Source: an uncultured Clostridia bacterium (GTDB lineage: Bacteria > Bacillota > Clostridia > Christensenellales > Aristaeellaceae). From it: a stretch of 8,576 nt of DNA. Shown piece after piece: positions 1-5,467 of this stretch. The position numbers and the translations under genes were made by a program. The stretch covers positions 1 through 8,576 of the forward strand of contig CANQGC010000115.1 of assembly GCA_947600345.1 (NCBI GenBank). The letters run 5' to 3'. The notes beneath the pieces are model-generated. The model had not been told where the DNA came from, searched no databases, and worked only from the letters and a program-made list of their open reading frames with translations. Position 1 is the first letter of the stretch, and each line of letters opens with the position of its first letter.

Positions 1-66
1 TCTGCCCTTCGGGCAGACTTGGAAACCCTCTGGGTTTCCAACCTTCAAGGAACCTGAGGTTCCTTG
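1..66. repeat. Array of three tandem triloop hairpins
   Basis: Three perfect inverted repeats follow each other almost without spacing. Hairpin 1 has a 7-bp stem (1-7 with 11-17) and loop TTC. Hairpin 2 has a 10-bp stem, TTGGAAACCC (19-28) with GGGTTTCCAA (32-41), and loop TCT. Hairpin 3 has a 9-bp stem, CAAGGAACC (46-54) with GGTTCCTTG (58-66), and loop TGA. The three stems differ in sequence, so this is a repeat of structure rather than of sequence. None is followed by a T-tract on either strand, so they are not classical intrinsic terminators. They lie just beyond the 3' end of the minus-strand membrane protein gene and could stabilise its mRNA end or belong to an intergenic repeat element. 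The first hairpin begins at base 1, so the array may continue beyond the window. Confidence 0.75.
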
Positions 67-96
67 GATTCTCCCTTCTGGGGCTACGGTGGGAGC

Positions 97-501
97 TTAT
101 GCTTTGCTCCTGTGCGCTCGCCTTGACGGCAGGTTTGCGCGCACCGCGCCGGTGACCGCTCCGGCGGCGGAGCCGGTGAGCATTTCGCCCAGCATGTTGC
201 CCACTGCGAAGCTACCGCCGCCCAGCAGCAGGTACAGGCCGTAGCCTGCGGCGGAGTAGGCCAGCGCGATCACCACGCCGGTGATCAGGCCGCGGTCGCC
301 GCCCCGGGGGACCGCCACGCAGACACCCAGCACCACCGCCAGCAGCTTGAGGATCTGGTTGAGGATCATGAGCGTTCGGTCGTCGAAGCGCAGGTACACC
401 AGCGCCGCGGCGATCAGCAGCATCGCCGCCAGCGTGACAAAGGCGGAAAACAGGAAGCCCAGCGCCAGCGACGCCGCGACGCTTCTCCGGTTCCTCGACA
501 T
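97..501 (-). CDS. TIGR04086/YrzE-type four-helix membrane protein
   Basis: A 134-residue integral membrane protein resembling the TIGR04086 family of Bacillota (B. subtilis YrzE type), whose molecular function is not known. Four hydrophobic segments are visible at about residues 10-36, 43-64, 70-93 and 97-120. They are rich in Ala, Gly, Leu and Val, with small-residue runs such as GGGSFAVGNMLGEMLTG before and within the last helix. A basic N-terminus (MSRNRR) and a basic C-terminal tail (RANLPSRRAHRSKA) both suggest cytoplasmic ends by the positive-inside rule. The start at 501 is preferred to the ATG at 507 because the Shine-Dalgarno site abuts 507 directly but lies 6 bases from 501. It stands alone on the minus strand, divergent from the DUF1810 gene. 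The family call rests on size, topology and remembered sequence style, not on a profile search. Confidence 0.8.
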   Translation of the reverse strand: MSRNRRSVAASLALGFLFSAFVTLAAMLLIAAALVYLRFDDRTLMILNQILKLLAVVLGVCVAVPRGGDRGLITGVVIALAYSAAGYGLYLLLGGGSFAVGNMLGEMLTGSAAGAVTGAVRANLPSRRAHRSKA

Positions 502-507
502 GGACAT

Positions 508-514
508 CCCTCCC
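508..514 (-). promoter_or_regulatory. Shine-Dalgarno site deciding the start of the membrane protein
   Basis: On the minus strand this reads GGGAGGG. It touches the ATG at 507-505, leaving no spacer, but stands 6 bases before the in-frame ATG at 501-499, a normal distance. Initiation at 501 is therefore more likely, shortening the protein by two residues. Confidence 0.65.
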
Positions 515-573
515 TGAAGCGTTCTCTGAGCAATCCTATGCGGCGGCCGCGTGCGAGATGCCGCCGCTTCGAC

Positions 574-602
574 TTGACGCGGCCGGGCTTCTCCATTAGA
601 AT
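574..602 (+). promoter_or_regulatory. Sigma-A-type promoter of the DUF1810 gene
   Basis: TTGACG (574-579) and TAGAAT (597-602) are separated by exactly 17 bases, each one mismatch from consensus. Transcription should begin near 609, giving a leader of about 36 bases that carries a strong Shine-Dalgarno site. The promoter lies in the spacer between the divergent genes. I found no equally good promoter facing left for the membrane protein. Confidence 0.7.
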
Positions 603-630
603 GGTAGAGTGAACCACCAAATCAATCCGA

Positions 631-637
631 GGGGAGG
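631..637 (+). promoter_or_regulatory. Shine-Dalgarno site deciding the DUF1810 start
   Basis: GGGGAGG lies 7 bases before the ATG at 645. An in-frame GTG at 609 would add 12 residues, but it has no such site and coincides with the predicted transcription start, so 645 is chosen. Confidence 0.75.
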
Positions 638-644
638 CGGCGTC

Positions 645-1085
645 ATGAAGGATGCGAGGGACGGCCTGGAGCGCTTCCTGCGCGCCCAGGAGCGGGACTA
701 TGCCACGGCGCTTGCGGAGATTCGCGCCGGACGCAAGCGGAGCCACTGGATGTGGTACATCTTCCCGCAGCTGCGGGGACTGGGCCACAGCGGCATGGCG
801 GACTACTACGGCATCGAGGATATGGACGAGGCGAAGCGCTACCTGGCCCAGCCGGTGCTTCGGGCACGGCTGGAGGAGATCGGCGCGGCGCTGCTGGCGC
901 TGGAGGGCAGCGACCCTTCGGCGGTGATGGGCTGGCCGGACGACGTCAAGCTGCGCTCGTGCATGACGCTCTTCGCGCGGGCGGACGGCGCGCCGGACTC
1001 GGTCTACCGCCGCGTGCTGGGCAAGTATTACGGCGGCGTCGAGGATGCGGCGACGCTTCGCTTGCTGGGCCTGCGGGAGGGATGA
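645..1085 (+). CDS. DUF1810 family protein
   Basis: A 146-residue soluble protein matching the DUF1810 family along nearly its full usual length. The N-terminal helix (LERFLRAQERDYATALAEI, about residues 8-26) leads into the family signature GRKRSHWMWYIFPQLRGLG (residues 29-47). This is followed by SGMADYYGI, by EAKRYLAQPVLRARLEE, where the YL..P.L..RL pattern is typical, and by DDVKLRSCMTLF (99-110). The strongly conserved His, Trp, Arg and Lys residues suggest a binding or catalytic site, but no function is established that I can vouch for. There is no signal peptide or membrane segment. The gene has its own promoter and is separated from pth by a second promoter, so it appears to be a single-gene unit. 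I make no functional claim beyond the family. Confidence 0.9.
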   Translation: MKDARDGLERFLRAQERDYATALAEIRAGRKRSHWMWYIFPQLRGLGHSGMADYYGIEDMDEAKRYLAQPVLRARLEEIGAALLALEGSDPSAVMGWPDDVKLRSCMTLFARADGAPDSVYRRVLGKYYGGVEDAATLRLLGLREG

Positions 1086-1129
1086 GCTTCCCGCGGGCAG
1101 CCCCGTTCGCTTCCGGGTCCGAACTTAAT

Positions 1130-1155
1130 CCCCGCGCGCTTGACAACGCGCGGGG
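1130..1155. repeat. 9-bp GC inverted repeat enclosing the -35 box of the pth promoter
   Basis: CCCCGCGCG (1130-1138) and CGCGCGGGG (1147-1155) are perfect reverse complements around an 8-base loop, CTTGACAA. The loop contains the TTGACA box of the next promoter. No T-tract follows on the plus strand, so it is not a standard intrinsic terminator for DUF1810, though as RNA it would form a strong stem at the 3' end of that transcript. As DNA it is a symmetrical site centred on the -35 element and could be an operator. Confidence 0.6.
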
Positions 1156-1169
1156 ATTCGCGCTACAAT
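1140..1169 (+). promoter_or_regulatory. Sigma-A-type promoter of the pth-mfd-ygiQ operon
   Basis: A perfect -35 box, TTGACA (1140-1145), and TACAAT (1164-1169), one mismatch from TATAAT, are spaced by 18 bases. Transcription should start near 1176, leaving a leader of roughly 58 bases before pth. No other promoter is evident between here and the end of the YgiQ-family gene, whose two internal junctions are 16 bases and an 8-base overlap, so this one probably serves all three genes. Confidence 0.75.
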
Positions 1170-1189
1170 CAAATGATTCAGAGGAAGCT

Positions 1190-1243
1190 ATGATTCGGGA
1201 CGTTCTGGAAATACTGGTCCGGAGGGAATCGCCATGTACGTGA
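1190..1243 (+). CDS. Possible 17-codon leader ORF overlapping the pth start
   Basis: The predicted pth leader contains an ATG at 1190 preceded by AGAGGAAG (1180-1187), a plausible Shine-Dalgarno site. It opens a frame encoding MIRDVLEILVRRESPCT and ending at TGA 1241-1243, inside pth. The frame differs from pth, the pth Shine-Dalgarno site GGAGGG (1221-1226) lies within it, and the two start-stop regions overlap by 10 bases. This layout would allow translational coupling or interference. The codons include AUA and a tandem CGG-AGG arginine pair, which may be slow. Peptidyl-tRNA hydrolase acts on peptidyl-tRNAs released from short or stalled ORFs, so feedback control is conceivable. Chance occurrence is a real alternative for an ORF this short. 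Confidence 0.3.
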   Translation: MIRDVLEILVRRESPCT

Positions 1244-1806
1244 TCGTGGGCCTGGGCAACCCGGGCAGGAAGTATGCGCACACCCGCCACAACGTGGGCT
1301 TCGACGTGATCGACATCCTCGCGCAGAAGTACGACATCCAGCTGACCCGCCTGCGCTGCAAGGCCGTGATCGGCGAGGGCAGCATCCGGGGCAAGCGCGT
1401 GGCGCTCTGCCAGCCGCAGACCTTCATGAACCTCTCCGGCGAGTCGGTGGTGCAGCTGGTCAACTGGTACAAGCCGGAGGACGATCAGCTGATCGTGGCC
1501 TATGACGACGTGGACCTGCCCGAGGGCAAGATTCGCTTCCGCCCCTCCGGCAGCGCCGGAACCCACAACGGCATGCGCAACATCATCTACCTGCTGGGCC
1601 GGGAGAACTTCCCGCGCGTGCGGGTGGGCATCGGCAGGCCGCCCGAGGGGTGGGACATGAAGGACTGGGTGCTGGCATCCTATCAGACGAAGGAGCTTCG
1701 CCAGACCATGTTCGACGCCTACTGCGGCGCCGCGGACGTGATCGCCGAGCTGATCGAGAGGGGCGTGGAGCCCGCCCGGCAGCTGGTTTCCAAGCTGAAC
1801 GGCTGA
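1234..1806 (+). CDS. pth: Peptidyl-tRNA hydrolase
   Basis: A 190-residue cytoplasmic enzyme of the bacterial Pth family (E. coli Pth is about 194). It hydrolyses the ester bond of peptidyl-tRNAs that fall off the ribosome, freeing tRNA for reuse. The N-terminus VIVGLGNPGRKYAHTRHNVG carries the substrate-binding Asn9 and catalytic His19 (E. coli N10, H20). TFMNLSG places the conserved Asn at 66. YDDVDLPEGKIRFRPSGSAG holds the conserved Asp91 (E. coli D93), and THNGMRNI gives the Asn at 112. All key residues are present, so it should be active. The start is fixed by GGAGGG (1221-1226), 7 bases upstream. mfd begins 16 bases after the stop, indicating co-transcription. In B. subtilis the orthologue spoVC also lies close to mfd. 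Confidence 0.97.
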   Translation: MYVIVGLGNPGRKYAHTRHNVGFDVIDILAQKYDIQLTRLRCKAVIGEGSIRGKRVALCQPQTFMNLSGESVVQLVNWYKPEDDQLIVAYDDVDLPEGKIRFRPSGSAGTHNGMRNIIYLLGRENFPRVRVGIGRPPEGWDMKDWVLASYQTKELRQTMFDAYCGAADVIAELIERGVEPARQLVSKLNG

Positions 1807-1812
1807 GCCGTT

Positions 1813-1818
1813 GGGAGG
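1813..1818 (+). promoter_or_regulatory. Shine-Dalgarno site deciding the mfd start
   Basis: GGGAGG lies 4 bases before the ATG at 1823. An in-frame TTG at 1811 lies before this site and so has no ribosome-binding sequence of its own. The ATG at 1823 is therefore taken as the start. Confidence 0.75.
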
Positions 1819-1822
1819 ATCG

Positions 1823-4800
1823 ATGAGTCAGACACTGGGAAGACTGAACTGCCTGCTCGAGCCCCTGCGGGAGCTGGAGCCCTTTTCGCGCCTGCGCGAT
1901 GCCGTGGAGGCGCGCAAGCTCTGCGCACTCTACGGCGCGGACGACTCCCAGCGCACCCACCTGTTGGCGGGGCTGATGCTGGAGACCGGGCGGTCGATGC
2001 TGATCCTGGCGGCCAACGATTCCCTCGCGATGCGCATCGTCGAGGATCTGAACGTGCTGACCGAGGGCGCGGCGCGCTACCTGCCGGCGCGGGACGTGTC
2101 CTTCGTCAAGTCCTCGGCGGCCAGCCGGGAGCTGACGATGCGGCGGGTCGAGGTGCTGGGCGCGTGCATGACCGGCGCGTGCCGGGCGCTGGTGGTGCCG
2201 GTGGACGCGGCGCTGCACCGGATGAGCGATCCGCAGCGCTTCCGGGAGCGGATGCTCAGCCTGCGCACGGGCGACCGGGCGGAGCCGGGGAGGCTGATGG
2301 AGAAGCTGGCCTCGGCGGGCTACGAGCGCGTGCAGCTGGTGGAGGCGCGGGGGCAGTGCGCGCTGCGCGGCGGCATACTGGACGTCTACCCCGTGGGGGA
2401 GCCGAACGCGCTGCGCATCGAGTTCTTCGACGACGAGATCGACTCCATCCGCAGCTTCGACGTGATGACCCAGCGCTCGATCTCCAACCGGGAGTCGGCG
2501 CGCATCTTCCCGGCGGAGGAGTTCCTGCTGACGCCGGAGGAGGCCCAGAGGGCGGCCCAGCGGCTGCGCTTCGAGCTCAGCCGCCGGGAGCGCGGCGCGG
2601 GCAGGGACGCCCGGCAGAAGGCGCTCGAGAGCGAGTTTGGCCTCGCGCCCTTCGAGGAGTTCCTGAGGGCCCAGGCCGAGGGCGAGCCGGAGGAATCCCG
2701 CGCGGCGCTGGGCAGCCGGCGCGACCGGGGCTTCTTGCAGATCATCGACGCGCTGGAGACGGGCAGGAGCTTCGATAACGCCGGTTCGATCCTGCCGGTG
2801 CTGACCGATGCCAGATCCACGGTGTTCGACTGGCTGGACGATCCGATCCTGGTGTTCGACCAGCCCGAGCGCCTGCGCGACCGCTGCGAGAACCGCTTCC
2901 TGGAGTTTACGGAGGCGGTGACCGCGGCGCTGGAGCACGGCGACGCGCTGGGCTTCCAGGGCGAGCTGCTCTACAACTACGATACCATACTGGCCCGCAC
3001 GGACGGCAGCAGCGCCGTGATCTGCAATCCCTTCGCCCGGACCGAGAGGGACTTCCGGCCCCGGGAGATCGTGCAGATCGAGGGGCGGGGCGCGGCGGGC
3101 TACCAGTCCAACGTAAAGGAGCTCGCCATCGATGTGGAGCGCTGGAAGGCGGAGGGCTGGCGCGTGGCGTTGCTCGCGGGCGGCAAGGCCCGGGGCGAGC
3201 GCCTGAGCCACGCGCTGGTGAGCCAGGAGAGCGGCGCGAAGTACATGGAAGAGCCGCCGCAGGAGCTCGCGCCGGGCGAGCCGGTGATCCTGCCGCTGAC
3301 GCTGAACCGGGGCTTCCTCTATCCCGAGATCAGGCTGGCCGTGGCGGCGGAGGCGGACATCTACGGCGTGAACCGCCAGAAGAGCAAGTCCCACGCCCGG
3401 TCGGGGGAGAAGATCGCGGCCTTCACCGACCTCAAGGTCGGCGACTACGTGGTGCACGAGAGCTACGGCGTGGGCCAGTTCATGGGCGTGGTGCGCCTCT
3501 CCAGCGAGGGCGCGTACCGGGACTTCCTGCACATCCGCTACCAGGGCACCGACAAGCTCTACGTGCCCACCGACCAGCTCGACCGGGTGCAGAAGTACAT
3601 CGGCTCCGAGGGCGAGGCCCCGAAGCTCAACCGCCTCTCCGGCGGGGAGTGGCAGCGCCAGAAGGCCAAGGTGCGCCAGAGCATCAAGGACATCGCGGGC
3701 GATCTGCTCAAGCTCTACGCCCAGCGCGAGGCCACGCCGGGCTACGCCTTCGAGCCGGACACCCCCTGGCAGCGGGAGTTCGAGGACAACTTCCCCTACG
3801 AGGAGACGCCCGACCAGCTCGCCGCCATCGAGGACATCAAGCGCGACATGGAGAAGCCGAAGGTCATGGACCGGCTGCTCTGTGGCGACGTGGGCTACGG
3901 CAAGACCGAGGTGGCGCTGCGGGCCATCTTCAAGGCCGTGATGAGCGGCAAGCAGGCGGCGATGCTCGCGCCCACCACGATCCTGGTGCAGCAGCACTAC
4001 GCCACGATGCTCAACCGCTTCGCCGGCTTCCCGGTGCGGGTGGAGGTGCTGAGCCGCTTCAAGCCCGCGGCGGAGCAGAAGGAGATCCTGCGCAAGCTGA
4101 AGGAGGGCTCCATCGACGTGATCGTCGGCACCCACCGCCTGCTGGCGAAGGACGTGGAGTTCAAGGATCTGGGCCTGCTGGTGGTGGACGAGGAGCAGCG
4201 CTTCGGCGTGACCCACAAGGAGGCCATCAAGAAGCTCAAGAAGAGCGTGGACGTGCTGACCCTCACCGCCACGCCGATCCCGCGCACGCTGCACATGTCG
4301 ATGGTGGGCATCCGGGACATGAGCCTGCTGCAGTCCCCGCCGGAGGAGCGCTATCCGGTGCAGACCTACGTGGTCGAGTACACCGACGGCCTGATGCGCG
4401 ACGCCATCCTGCGGGAGATCAACCGCGGCGGGCAGGTGTACGTGCTCTACAACCGGGTGCAGACCATCGAGGTGATGTTCTCCCGGCTCAAGCGTCTGGT
4501 GCCCGAGGCGCGAATCGCCGTGGGCCACGGCCAGATGCGCGAGCAGGCGCTGGAGGACGTGATGCTCGACTTCTACGAGGGCAAGTTCGACGTGCTGCTC
4601 TGCACCACGATCATCGAGGCGGGGCTGGACGTGCAGCGGGCGAACACGCTGATCGTCTGCAACGCCGACCAGTTCGGCCTGGCGCAGCTCTACCAGCTGC
4701 GCGGCCGCGTGGGCAGGAGCAACCGCCTGGCCTACGCCTACCTGACCGTCAACCCTAACAAGGTGCTCACTGAGGCCGCGGACAAGCGGCTGAACGCCAT

Positions 4801-5467
4801 CAAGGAGTTCACCGAGTTCGGCGCGGGCTTCCGGGTCGCCATGCGCGATCTGGAGATTCGCGGCGCGGGCAACCTGCTGGGCAGCGAGCAGAGCGGCTTC
4901 ATGGCCAGCGTGGGCTACGACCTGTACGTGAAGATGATCGAGGACACCGTGCGCGAGATGCGCGGCGACGCCTCGCTGGGCGACATCGAGACGCGCATCG
5001 ACGTGAAGGTCGACGCCTATCTGCCGCGCGAGTACGTGACCAACGATCTGCTCCGCGTGGAGATGTACAAGAAGATCGCCTCCATCCGGGACGAGGAGGG
5101 CCGCGACGACATGGTCGAGGAGCTCTGCGACCGCTTCGGCGATCCCAACGGCCCGGTGATGAACCTGATCGAGATCGCCAGCCTCAAGGCGCTGTGCTCG
5201 AAGCTCGGCATGGATTTGGTTACGGTCAGGGGCGACGAGCTGTGGATGCGCTTCTACATCGGCGCGGACATCGACCTGATGGGAGTGCTGATGGCGATCC
5301 GGGAGCGGCAGGACTGCCTGCGGATGCAGGGCAACAACCCGCCGGTGCTGGTCTACTTCAAGCGCGGCGCGAACGCCGAGGAGCTGCTGCGCGGCGCGGT
5401 GCCGGTGCTTCGGCAGGTGGAGGCCGCCTATCACGAGGCGGAGAAGGCGGAGGCGGCGAATGGCTAA
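1823..5467 (+). CDS. mfd: Transcription-repair coupling factor Mfd
   Basis: A 1214-residue ATP-driven DNA translocase, slightly longer than E. coli (1148) or B. subtilis (about 1177) Mfd. It pushes stalled RNA polymerase off DNA and recruits UvrA for nucleotide excision repair. The N-terminal UvrB-like module contains LRGGILDVYPVGEPNALRIE, where R182, R198 and F202 line up with the E. coli UvrA-contact residues R165, R181 and F185. The CarD-like RNA polymerase interaction domain starts near residue 536 (VGDYVVHESYGVGQF) and runs to about 600. The RecG-like motor shows Walker A GDVGYGKT (688-695), DEEQ (789-792), TATPIPR (815-821) and QLRGRVGR (958-965). The translocation motif RDLEIRGAGNLLG (1008-1020) follows, then the C-terminal D7 region. 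No motif is missing and the frame is unbroken. The last codons contain the ribosome-binding site and start of the next gene. Confidence 0.98.
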   Translation: MSQTLGRLNCLLEPLRELEPFSRLRDAVEARKLCALYGADDSQRTHLLAGLMLETGRSMLILAANDSLAMRIVEDLNVLTEGAARYLPARDVSFVKSSAASRELTMRRVEVLGACMTGACRALVVPVDAALHRMSDPQRFRERMLSLRTGDRAEPGRLMEKLASAGYERVQLVEARGQCALRGGILDVYPVGEPNALRIEFFDDEIDSIRSFDVMTQRSISNRESARIFPAEEFLLTPEEAQRAAQRLRFELSRRERGAGRDARQKALESEFGLAPFEEFLRAQAEGEPEESRAALGSRRDRGFLQIIDALETGRSFDNAGSILPVLTDARSTVFDWLDDPILVFDQPERLRDRCENRFLEFTEAVTAALEHGDALGFQGELLYNYDTILARTDGSSAVICNPFARTERDFRPREIVQIEGRGAAGYQSNVKELAIDVERWKAEGWRVALLAGGKARGERLSHALVSQESGAKYMEEPPQELAPGEPVILPLTLNRGFLYPEIRLAVAAEADIYGVNRQKSKSHARSGEKIAAFTDLKVGDYVVHESYGVGQFMGVVRLSSEGAYRDFLHIRYQGTDKLYVPTDQLDRVQKYIGSEGEAPKLNRLSGGEWQRQKAKVRQSIKDIAGDLLKLYAQREATPGYAFEPDTPWQREFEDNFPYEETPDQLAAIEDIKRDMEKPKVMDRLLCGDVGYGKTEVALRAIFKAVMSGKQAAMLAPTTILVQQHYATMLNRFAGFPVRVEVLSRFKPAAEQKEILRKLKEGSIDVIVGTHRLLAKDVEFKDLGLLVVDEEQRFGVTHKEAIKKLKKSVDVLTLTATPIPRTLHMSMVGIRDMSLLQSPPEERYPVQTYVVEYTDGLMRDAILREINRGGQVYVLYNRVQTIEVMFSRLKRLVPEARIAVGHGQMREQALEDVMLDFYEGKFDVLLCTTIIEAGLDVQRANTLIVCNADQFGLAQLYQLRGRVGRSNRLAYAYLTVNPNKVLTEAADKRLNAIKEFTEFGAGFRVAMRDLEIRGAGNLLGSEQSGFMASVGYDLYVKMIEDTVREMRGDASLGDIETRIDVKVDAYLPREYVTNDLLRVEMYKKIASIRDEEGRDDMVEELCDRFGDPNGPVMNLIEIASLKALCSKLGMDLVTVRGDELWMRFYIGADIDLMGVLMAIRERQDCLRMQGNNPPVLVYFKRGANAEELLRGAVPVLRQVEAAYHEAEKAEAANG
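5449..5453 (+). promoter_or_regulatory. Shine-Dalgarno site of the YgiQ-family gene inside the mfd end
   Basis: GGAGG sits within the last codons of mfd, 6 bases before the ATG at 5460. Ribosomes finishing mfd at 5467 cover this site, so the two genes are probably translationally coupled. It supports ATG 5460 over the later in-frame ATG at codon 10. Confidence 0.7.

Noticed and set aside
1..96. Intrinsic terminator for the minus-strand gene
   Set aside because: The hairpins are strong, but on neither strand is one followed by a run of T, so they are recorded as structured repeats and not as terminators.
71..110. Further hairpins, CTCCC (71-75) with GGGAG (91-95) and GGAGC (92-96) with GCTCC (106-110)
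   Set aside because: Five-base arms with long loops; much weaker than the three preceding hairpins and mutually exclusive.
533..561. A leftward promoter for the membrane protein (TAGGAT on the minus strand at 538-533)
   Set aside because: No recognisable -35 box lies 16-18 bases upstream (GCATCT at the 17-base position), so it is too weak to annotate.
540..567. Inverted repeat GCGGCGG (540-546) with CCGCCGC (561-567) in the divergent spacer
   Set aside because: Stem of 7 with a 14-base loop in GC-rich sequence, made of simple GCC/GGC units; easily explained by chance.
3649..4758. A 369-codon plus-strand frame inside mfd
   Set aside because: Low-complexity Gly/Ala/Arg/Pro-rich translation in a shifted frame of mfd; no motif and no reason to think it is used.
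1583..5434. A 1283-codon open frame on the minus strand covering mfd
   Set aside because: Its translation is dominated by His, Leu, Val, Arg and Ala with no domain or motif. It is the shadow expected opposite a gene whose codons end mainly in G or C, and mfd on the plus strand has all its motifs.
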